64,000 bases of DNA from Centroberyx gerrardi (Eukaryota; Chordata; Actinopteri; Beryciformes; Berycidae), in assembly GCF_048128805.1 (NCBI RefSeq), contig NC_136012.1:5931121-5995120 (forward strand), written 5' to 3'. The notes below the pieces were generated by a model. The model searched no databases. It was not told the origin of the DNA and saw nothing but the letters and a program-made list of their open reading frames with translations. Below are positions 45,501 to 64,000 of this stretch, piece by piece. The translations under genes were made by a program, and so were the position numbers. How positions within the stretch are numbered: position 1 is the stretch's first letter; every line of letters starts with the position of its first letter.

Positions 45501-48500
45501 TATAAGAAAAATGACAACAGTAAATTAATTTTGTTAAACTGTGTTGGACGTATTGCAACCTGGTCCTGTATTAATGCAAGACTGGACATCCATGTGGATC
45601 AAACTTAAACTCGACTAGTTCACCTGCTTTCTACTTCAGTGGTAAGATTAAAATGAAGGAGTCCACTGTTTCAGTCTGTTATGGAGATCAAGATTAGACT
45701 TATCAACCGCAGCAAGTGAGACTAGCCGGGGAAACAGTTCATGAACTATGAAACCAAATATTAAACATTAAACCCATTGCGTTGCCCTAACAATTCTCCT
45801 CCTTCCTTGACATTATCAAGGATGCTTTTCTGTACATCAGGAAACAGTTGCTGGTGCAGAAAACACAGAGCTCTGCAGAGGTAAATTTTACACTAACCCA
45901 AGATAATTAAACCCACATTGACGCAACATTCAGATATCTATAGCAGCTCAACAGATGCAAACGAGAGCTTGCAGCTGACAGGAAATACAGTGACATCAAA
46001 ATAAATTCTCCTTTCCAACCACTAAAACCTTCCATGTGAATTTTTAACAGCCAGCCAGGTATCTAAAAAATTCGACTTCAACTCGTATCGCAAACACGGC
46101 CACGTCGCTCTATTCTTTTACTCCGTTCTACAGTTCAAACAATGATGGAAGTCTCCTCTGCTGATGGGAAAACCTGAAAACCTGTTTTCTCTCCGAGCAG
46201 AACCCTGGGGCCTGCAGGCCGTGCATCGGTGGCACAGCTACCGCCCACAGTAGTTTCACACACACACACACACACACGACGGGGGAATTCAGCAGTGGTG
46301 GTTTCAAGTTAGAACATAGAGGTTTATAGTACCGTAACATTTTAGAGACACACGTGAACAACGTTCAAGAGATAGGAGGGTGGGGGAAATGAGATGCCGA
46401 TGTTTAAGATTTGTTCAGTTTAAATGAAACAAATGATATTTCTCTGACATGCAACTTCAACTGTACACCAGGGATTCTTCAACACATTTCCCTCTAGCCT
46501 CTTTAGATATGGAATTTGTAGTATCTACTGTACCATCCTATCTGCCTAGTTAGAAACCAGCCAAGCTACATGCCGGAGTGTGTGTGAGCGAGTGTGTTTA
46601 ACCACCCAGGACCGAGGTCATTCAACTTAACAATGATTACATCAACAAAAATTCCTGCTATGTACAATATGCACACATTCTGCTGATAAAATGTGTGTGT
46701 TTCGATCGCCTGCTTAAAACGGTCATCAGCAGCGTTAATGGACTGTAATAAAATCTGCCCGACCACAATCAAATATCATCCGTCCTCCTTTGTTTTTTTT
46801 GTTCAGTTGCCGCTGTTGGAAATGCGGCACCAGCGTTCACACGTGCGGCGGTGATGGAAGGTTCCCTGGAAGTTTACGACCACATCATTTGCAAAAGAAA
46901 ACCGATTCCCACAAACATGTGGCGACGCTGCTGCAGTGTCTAACGTCCTGCTGTTGTGAACGCTGTTAGGAAAAAGCTCGATTGTGTCTATTGGGAAGAG
47001 TGTTAATCTGTTCCCTTCAATTCAGCAAACTGCACAACAGCATTTTAGCTTTTGTCATGTAACCTTCCATTCTGACAACTATTTCTATTATGGTTATTAT
47101 CATACATACAGTGACTTCAGAAAGTGTTCAACCACCTTGACTTTTTCCACATTTTGTAGTGTTACGGTTTGAACAAAATCCTTAAGAACCTGCTTCAGAG
47201 TGCCAATGACTGGAAGCTGGGGTGACGATTTATGTTCTAACAATGACTAATAAACAGAACGGGAACAGGCTAATCAACACTGGATTGGCTTTGGAACAGG
47301 AAGTCTTTGACAGGCCCAAGCCCAGACTTGAATCCCAGACTTGAACATAGCAGTTCACAGATGCTCTCTATCCAACTTGACCAATTCTTGAGCAAATCTG
47401 CAAATCATAATGGAGGAAAATTCCAAAAACCAGATGTGCCAAGCTGATGTGGATGTATCCAAGAGGACCCGAGGCTGTAATTGCTGCCAAAGGGAGTTTA
47501 ATATGTCCAATAATATTTTATATATTTCAATAAATCGTACTTTCACTTTGTCATTCAGGGTAGAGGAATCGACATTTAAATCCATTATGAATTCAGGCTG
47601 CAGCACCACAAAATGCAAAGTCAAGGGGGGTAAAATACTCTCTGAAAGCACTGCATTATTATTATTATACATTTTTATTTCAAAACTATGTTGCTTTTGC
47701 CAGATAACACCTCACATTATCCAATGCGAGCTATTTATAGCAGAGACGTTTAGAAACGAGACGGCGCAGCTGCGAGTCATTTCCTGTATCTGTGTCACGT
47801 GGGTTTCGCCACTGCCCCGCCCCTTTAGGAGACTAGCGGCAGGTCCTGAGTCTATTCACTCCAATGGGAGAAGTGAACATGAGCACAGATTATGACCGAT
47901 TCTTTCGCCCCATAGTCACCGAAGTAAATATTGGACCCATTTTTCACAAGCCACATATCTTCCGAACATTCTGACACTAAAATGGCATTTTTCAGACAGA
48001 CAAATCAGGAGAAAATGAACTTTGTTCGAGACCTGTCTCTGTCTCAGCAACACACTCTCGCGAGATCTGGCAAGATCATCATATATCCCGTCGGTCTGGT
48101 TTCACTGCAGTCAGAGACGGTTTAGAAACATTTCATGCAATAAAATAACATTGCCAAAACAATATTGAATGTGTGCTTCCGTTTTTTCTATACATATTTC
48201 AGATTAACGTATTTCCCACACACGTTATCTTGTTCAAAACCAAACGTTACTAGTCTAGCGTTAACGTTAGCCAAACTGTGTTAAAATTTTAAGCTAATGT
48301 CAACTAACGTTCGCGAACGCCACACAACGTTCACAACACTTCCAAACGAGGTGGGGGGATGGGGGGAGAGGCGACCACGCCCACTTAGGAGACAGGAAGT
48401 GTATAGAGAGCCTAAGTCCCTCCCCTTCCGGTGGACCACCATGTCGGAAAAAATATGTACGGTAGTCAACGGCGAGAGACAAATAATTGTTTGATCCCGT

Positions 48501-51500
48501 TTGAATTGTGCCATGAATTACACATATGATGTTTTGTCAATTTAAAAGATAATTTTGCAAGTCAAGAAAGTCGCAGTTTGTCGTAAAACTGTTGAAGTTA
48601 TAGACTGTGAAAATACGCAATTAGAAAGACTACACACCCAAAAGTCACGTAAGTGACATCATAACTTTCTCTCTCCACAAGCTACCCAGAGCCGCTGAAG
48701 CTAAGTCCCTCTCAGATAGCAGGAGTATTATACACAACCTGGAAGGTAGACAGTAAGAATGGATTTAAACTGGTTTAGGATAGTTTTACTACAGTGGGGG
48801 CTAACGTTAACGCGATGCCTGTGTGTTTCGTATGTTTCATTCCATGTTGGTGTTGGTGACGTATATTGTGTGAGACGAGAGATGTAGTTCACTGAGCGGT
48901 TTCACACAAAACTAAACGTTACTGTACTGTTTTACGACAAACTGCGACTTTCGTGACTTGCAAAATTATCTTTTAAATTGACAAAACATCATATGTATAA
49001 TTCGTGGCACAATTCAAACGGGATCAAACAATTATTTGTCTCTCGCCGTTGACTACCGTACATATTTTTTCCGAAATAAGGGCCCATGGGGGACAGCGGA
49101 AGGGGAGGAACTTAGGCTCTCTATACCATTTCATACCATTGGCGCAGCTTGTAATGCGTCATCTTGTGTGTATAGAGCATCTTTGTTTATAGTCCCATGG
49201 AGCATTTCTATGACTTCTTTGTGTACCAAGAACGCTTTGTCCTCCAGCCACTGGGAACAGACCACTGATAGCTGGAAGCTAATGGGTGTATTTATGCTGT
49301 CTGAAAAAAAAAAAAAAAAACTAGCTGCTATGAGAGTTCAAGATCAGGGTTTCTTACATGCCGAGTCAAAGTGGGTCACAGCCTGGCTAGGTCTGTGTTT
49401 TCTACATTTTTCTTCTCCAACATGAATCTATTGAGGGAAGTTGGCTTTTCAACCACACCCGGTGTTCCACAAGTTCCCCTCCTTCACCACCAGGAAATAT
49501 AAGCTATAAAGGAGACAATGATAGGAAGTCTAGCTCTGTTTGATCCTGTAGTGGAAACCAGTCTAGCTCTGTTTGGTCTTGTAGTGGAAGCCAGTCACCC
49601 AGGCTAGTGAAAGCATGTGATGGGACATCAGGCTGATAATCCGACTCTCTGACAGCCACACTCACACACACATTATTTATTCATTTTTAAAGAGTTACAC
49701 TATTGTCCTCCAAGCTGTCCTCTAACCACATCCACTCTGTTACTGAAAGAGAGGAGAATTTGAGAAGGGCACAGAAGCCCCGACAAAACTATCCAAATAA
49801 TCACAGAAGCAATTAGCAACTTTTCTAAACAGAGTGAGGTAGAAAAGAATAGAGTTTGGAGGGATAGGATAACAACAGAACAAAATAATCCTTAAAAGAA
49901 CAAAATAAAAAGAGGGTTAAATAATTCAGAGTAGTTTTTGTTGTTTGTGTGTGTGTTGCCTAAAACAGCTACACTCGACCCACAAAAAGAGGTTGGCAGG
50001 TACAAATCTGATATCCGATGTTAATTTTCAGGGAAATGCAACTTGATATGTAGGTGAAGAATTCTGGACAACACACGGAAATCTTGTTTTGGAAGGCTGT
50101 GTGAAACATCCTTCCCTATGATAAAAAAAAAAAACACACTGCAGCATCTTGCAATTTGGAAGTAATAATAGTTGATGCTGGCTGCGATTTTGAATTTTTC
50201 TTTTTTCAGTTTGTGTGCAGCCCTCATATACAGTTTATTGATAAAAAAGCCAATATCAGCCCTATATATTGGTTTAACCCTAATTTAGATAGTAGTTTAA
50301 AGGAAGAAATAAAGGAGAATAAAACAAAGAGTGTGTGTCTGCATCACTTTTGTGATGTTAAAGGATAATACTGCTGTCTTTTTTTAAGTTTGGTCTGTGT
50401 TGTCACATCCATGTTTTTCCATTGGGGTTTCTTTGTTGGCTGGGACAGCAGTTCATTTCAAGCAAGGTTTGACACCGTAAAGTTAAGAGTAAATAAAAAT
50501 TTAAAAAAAAAAAAAATAATCTAATTACATATTGAGGGCTTGGAGCCAAAGGGGCGTAAGTACGTTATAGTAGATTTTACAGGAGAGCCAAAACAAATTT
50601 TGATCAAACTTGGATCAGCTGCCGTTACCACATACTAAGCACAATATTTTAACTTTTTGTGTTATCAGATTGAGCATTACTATAAAAACAATACTGCCAC
50701 ATTTAAGTTGAATTATATTTGTTAACTTTTTTAAAAATGGCAAAAGAGTGAAATACGCCTTTTTGGCACAACTATTGTCCCAATACAGCCATGCAGAATA
50801 TGGGCCTATGTAAGTAAACAATTGTAAAAAACATTCATTTTAATACAAATCTAGCAATTACACTTACAATCAACACTGAAATATAAAACAAGATCAGAAT
50901 GAATATCTTTATCTTGAAATAATGCTCAGCAACTTTCACCAAGGCCTTTAAAATTGTAGGCTACATGGAACATATCAAATTGATTGATACATTTTTTCTG
51001 TTAAAAACTTTTAATAAACCTTTTTAATAAACCTCTATAGACATAAGAAACTACTTTTGATTCTAAACTACTACTTTTTTTTCTCTTTTGCTGGTATAAT
51101 ACATTTTTGTATGTGACACATTCAAAGACCTGTAAAACTCCTCATAACACTGAGGGATAACTTCAGCTACCAGCAGTCTTACTATCAGAGCTCATCTTGA
51201 CCAGTTCACACTCCTAACATTATAAAATAACATTTTGAATCTATAGGCCTAAGTATTTAATGGGAATATTAACATATTTACATTCATCTAATATTGACCT
51301 AGAATATTAATTAGGATATGAATAGGATACTAAAAACGATGTGATCATGCTGCCATGCTAGCATTACTTACGTCAGCATGCATTTTGAGTTGACCTAAGT
51401 GCTGTTAGAATCCTCTACCCACAATGCTTGTTCAGTGTCAAAAGTGGGGTTTTGCTTGGTGTCAAAAGGGCAAACAAAACCCTACTTTTACTGTTACGGC

Positions 51501-51867
51501 TTTCAGTTTTTGTTTAATTAAAACTTATGGGTCATGATTTCAGTTGTGTCCTTTTGGCACTGAAAAGATCTCACTGAGACCTTTCAATTGATATATAATA
51601 CTCATATTCGCCCAAAATCGCACTTATGCCCCTTTGGCTCCAAGCCCTCGATATGTGAAATGCAAACTAGACCCTAACCCTAACCCTCTAAAATGACACC
51701 AGTGTTCTCCTTTAAGACATTGAGCAGAGAAGAAAGGGTCAGCTCTGTCCACATTGCCACCATGGCAACACAGTAAATCAGCAGCAGAAAAAGCAGAGAA
51801 TAACAGGAGTCTTTGTTCTCTGTCCTGAACATCACCTGTGTGATCCGCAGCGTTTAGGCAGCCTCAT
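39527..51867 (-). CDS. st3gal5: GM3 synthase-like alpha-2,3-sialyltransferase (ST3Gal V type)
   Basis: Golgi type II enzyme that adds sialic acid to lactosylceramide to make GM3. Seven coding exons, in phase: 51836-51867 (ATG 51867-51865), 44979-45099, 42690-42899, 42399-42523, 41823-42009, 40707-40865, 39527-39784, giving 1092 bp or 363 aa (human 418 with longer N-terminus). Short cytosolic tail MRLPKRCGSHR, then signal anchor VLVPVVVFGLVCLALVSL (about 12-29), stem, then the L motif CRRCVVMGNGGILRGLELG (about 134-152) reaching RLNSGPLGEF, VGNRTSIRMSYPEG, S motif PTLGVSALTLASLLCDEVSL (about 281-300), motif III HYYD and VS region MHDVDRE. The stem and PPFGFGGL segment match ST3GAL5, not ST3GAL1-4. 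The C-terminus TGGIHCSFCPS replaces the mammalian short end. A teleost duplicate of st3gal5 cannot be excluded. It sits next to polr1a as in human. Confidence 0.94.
41751..41796. repeat. CG-rich near-palindrome, likely transposon end
   Basis: CCGGAACGCCGTTCCGG (41753-41769) is almost its own complement and is followed by ATCGTTCCGG, CCCACTTTAACCCCTG. The final bases look like an inverted-repeat end (CAGGGGTTAAAGTGGG on minus). The partner end was not located. Confidence 0.4.
42019..42105. repeat. (GA)n with poly-G run at st3gal5 acceptor
   Basis: A GA repeat and a run of about 17 G on plus give (CT)n and poly-C immediately upstream of the acceptor of exon 41823-42009 in the transcript. Confidence 0.9.
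42529..42586. repeat. (GA)n microsatellite at st3gal5 acceptor
   Basis: A (GA) run of about 28 units on plus is (CT)n directly before the CTTTAAG acceptor of exon 42399-42523, an extended natural polypyrimidine tract. Confidence 0.92.
43427..43877. mobile_element. MITE with TTAAAGCTGCAGT-type ends
   Basis: The left end TTTAAAGCTGCAGTTGGCAA and right end CCTACTGCAGCTTTAA are inverted. Length is about 450 bp with no ORF. TTAA at the ends suggests a piggyBac-like or similar target preference; that is inference. Confidence 0.75.
43875..44373. mobile_element. foldback element adjoining the previous MITE
   Basis: Ends TTAACCCATTAATG and CATTAATGGGTTAA are exact inverted copies. Deeper inside, TCTACACACATGATCTGGGC (from 43915) pairs with GCCCAGATCATGTGTGTAGA (near 44117). 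No coding. It directly abuts the MITE at 43427-43877. Confidence 0.75.
47106..47400. mobile_element. Tc1-like element remnant
   Basis: ACAGTGACTTCAGAAAGTGT and CTTGACTTTTTCCACATTTT are a classic fish Tc1 terminal sequence. It is followed by degenerate internal sequence (CAGACTTGAATCCCAGACTT). The other end is not preserved, and no ORF is intact. In st3gal5 intron 2. Confidence 0.7.
48404..49123. mobile_element. long-TIR foldback element, copy B (720 bp)
   Basis: Same ends and arms as copy A at 12268-12997, but the unique interior (for example CACAAGCTACCCAGAGCCGC) runs in the opposite direction. TA dinucleotides flank it on both sides (48402-48403 and 49124-49125). Small ORFs starting MAQFKRDQTIICLSP arise from the arms and are not genes. 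Confidence 0.88.
49130..51835. other. non-coding part of st3gal5 intron 2
   Basis: AT-rich, with a poly-A run near 49303-49320 and simple repeats. No exon-like or RNA-like feature was found on either strand. Confidence 0.5.
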
Positions 51868-52379
51868 ACTGGCCTCATTCACACGGGACGATGGGAATCC
51901 TCCTTGTGTCTCTGTAGTAGCCGGAAGCACTCTGGCTCTCAGGATCCCTGTCCTGGACACACACACACTGTCCCGTTAATATTTAGTTATAGTCAGTATG
52001 GGAGCTAATGATCAGCCAAGGTAACGGACAATGCATGGTGGGATGGATTTAGAGTAGAAGGCATACATTTGGTTCCATTTTTCATATAATATTGACCACA
52101 GCAGCCATTCAATGCTGTGAATGGCTCTACATTTTGGGATACTATAAAGCACAATAATCTCAAATGACACATATATTCGGTGAAAATATCGGTATGTCGC
52201 AGTAGTCAGTGAGGTTTCGCATAATGGGACAATCTTCGTGATTTGTTTGTCGGCAAAAGCACATGCGTGTTAGAACATTTCTTACCACATTCTTGATCAG
52301 ATCATATCATTAGTGTATTCTGGTTCAACAGGTGCACATAAATCATCCACTAAACCATTACTCAATTCAAAATTAGTAT

Positions 52380-52583
52380 CCAACGATGTGGGAAAATAGG
52401 GCAAGCATTTCTATAAGGTTGCATTTTATTGAAAGAAGTGCTGCTTGGCATATCTGATATATGCCTAATTGAAGAGTAGCCTATAATGATTCGTATAAGT
52501 TCATTAATTATGTTATACTAGGTACATGCCTTGGACGACGAGCAGGGCAACATTAAATTGCCATCTTTCTGAATGGAGTTTGG
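52380..52583. mobile_element. foldback MITE family F, copy 4 (partial)
   Basis: Matches the right half of copy 3: GATGTGGGAAAATAGGGCAA, TTCTATAAGGTTGC, GCTTGGCATATC, ending CTTTCTGAATGGAGTTTGG. The left arm is absent or too diverged. It lies about 350 bases downstream of the putative st3gal5 first donor. Confidence 0.65.
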
Positions 52584-52939
52584 CCCTCGATATAAAAGGA
52601 ACGTCAAGCACTGGGGCTAGTCGGTTATTAATCTCGGACGGGATAATTTAACTATCCCTGACAATTATGGGATGGAAACACAGACTTTTGTTTGTAACAA
52701 ACCAGAGTAAGAATAGTAAACTAGAATACAGTTTAGCTAACAGTTACATTTTGCGCCATATCACTTGCAGAGTCTCGAAACGTTACCGTTAGCCGTCTTA
52801 TTGTATTTATCCCAATGCTAACGGTCAGGACAGCGGACAGCAAGCTATGTAAACCACAACATTTTCTCTTATTTTGCACTCAATACAATACTCTAAACAG
52901 TCATTTTTTCTTCAGAGTAACTGATATCAAGCGACTTAC

Positions 52940-53110
52940 CCTTTCATAGGTGTACATGCTACGCCATGATCCAGCGGCAGATTAACGATACACGTTTCAT
53001 CGGACTAAATATTTTATCTCAGCTTCATTTTTCAGCCTCCTTTCGGTTGACCAGCCAATCAGCTGCAGCAAAACTCACCACCGCATCCGCGCTCTCCCTT
53101 CACAATAAAA
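52940..53110 (-). promoter_or_regulatory. putative st3gal5 first exon and promoter
   Basis: On minus, a strong donor AAAGG|GTAAGTCGC follows 52940. A CCAAT motif lies at 53055-53059 (plus orientation) and the segment is CG-richer (CCGCATCCGCGCTC near 53082). The next exon would start at 51952 and contain the ATG at 51867. The polr1a stop is only about 0.7 kb upstream. Confidence 0.45.
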
Positions 53111-53803
53111 GCCCTTAACACTCTCTTGGCATCTTTCCATAGTGTTTTGCAAAACAAATCCTGCTGTTTTGCCTACTCGTCCTCTCAAGACAGATAACTT
53201 TCCACAGATTCAAATGAAGACAAAGTGAGACACTTTAACCGGTGTTTAATTGGTGGTAAAACTACCTTGTCAAACACAAAACGTAAAACAATACAATTTC
53301 CCCATACATTTTTAACTTTTCGGCTTTTTTAAATACAAAGAGAAAACAAATCCTGTAGGTCATTTGTCTAATAGATTTAAAGCTTGTGGGTGTGGCAGCA
53401 TGTATGTTGTGTCTTATGTGTGCTGTGAACTCCTACACTATGTAGCCTTTTGCAGTATCATACAGTGACTGTTCAGTGATTCAATTCGTCAGTCAATAAA
53501 TCAGTCATGGCACCAGAGCCGAGTTACATTCACTTTCAAATCAATTAATTCAGGAACTGTATTTTTCTCAGAGTGCAAATATTAAAGCACTTTTGGCATG
53601 ATTAGGTTGTCACACCACCTCATTATGAAATAACTGAGACCGAATGCTTAGTTATTAGCCAAGGAACTACAGCATGTGCCAAGATTTTGAATCAACTGAA
53701 AACTGGAAGTGAATCGACCCCAGCCTTGCAATCAATTCAGTCCATGTGAAGTTGCCTTATCCTTCTTTCCCAACCATACTGATGGGTAAATGCAGTATCT
53801 ATT

Positions 53804-63768
<9,965 letters not shown>

Positions 63769-64000
63769 TCAAACATGGGGAAAGACATACGATTAATTAA
63801 TTAATTAACGATAATTTTGTCATACTTAGGATTGTTATTGATTATTTTTCCTATGAATCTAAATGACTAAATGAACACATTACAGCTAGCTTTTAGGTTG
63901 AGTTCCAGTGTACAGATCTACCCAAATATTTAGCATACCTGGAATAAAGAGCTGATTTTTAAGGCAGACTGAGAAACACAAGGCAGCCACCTAACAATTT

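Noticed and set aside
47410-47895. 161-codon plus-strand ORF in st3gal5 intron
   Set aside because: Adjoins a degraded Tc1 remnant, no family resemblance, codon use not gene-like.

Overview
The window is vertebrate nuclear DNA, almost certainly from a teleost fish. It has short GT-AG introns, very many (CA)n/(TG)n microsatellites, and hAT, Tc1-like, foldback-MITE, L1 and tRNA-SINE debris of the kind common in ray-finned fish. The species cannot be named from sequence alone.

Five protein-coding genes are present, all on the minus strand and head to tail. From the right edge: polr1a (RNA polymerase I largest subunit, C-terminal 744 codons, 5' part beyond 64000), st3gal5 (GM3 synthase-like sialyltransferase, complete, 363 aa), acsl1 (long-chain acyl-CoA synthetase 1, complete, 698 aa), cenpu (centromere protein U, complete, 453 aa) and casp3 (caspase-3, first 122 codons, 3' part beyond position 1). 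I rebuilt exons by hand from splice sites and reading phase; every junction in the five models is GT-AG and in phase. In human, CASP3, PRIMPOL, CENPU and ACSL1 lie together at 4q35 and ST3GAL5 and POLR1A together at 2p11, so the window joins two human blocks. No primpol coding is seen between casp3 and cenpu.

Layout: 1-5500 casp3 with introns and putative promoter; 6186-16246 cenpu, whose introns hold a hAT element (7200-8483) and a nested transposon cluster (11372-13511); 16877-27945 acsl1; about 28300-37700 apparently non-coding, with candidate acsl1 5' exons, a 41-base poly-C run and a SINE; 37731-52940 st3gal5; 53804-64000 polr1a, with a Tc1-like element, a 5'-truncated L1 and a 45-bp minisatellite in introns. 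The genes are unrelated housekeeping or metabolic functions (apoptosis, kinetochore, fatty-acid activation, ganglioside synthesis, rRNA transcription), not a pathway cluster.

Most notable observations: (1) a hAT element sits exactly on a cenpu 5' splice site, its 8-bp target duplication and terminal base regenerating a donor; (2) acsl1 carries two tandem 78-bp exons encoding the alternative Phe and Tyr fatty-acid gate, separated by a small intron that is mostly (TG)n; (3) copies of one foldback MITE family lie just downstream of the first donor (known or putative) of four genes; (4) several acsl1 introns start with (AC)n and end with (TG)n and could fold on themselves; (5) the intronic minisatellite unit has a dispersed single copy about 21 kb away. 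No evidence was found for a wholly new gene system; long ORFs in repeats were rejected.
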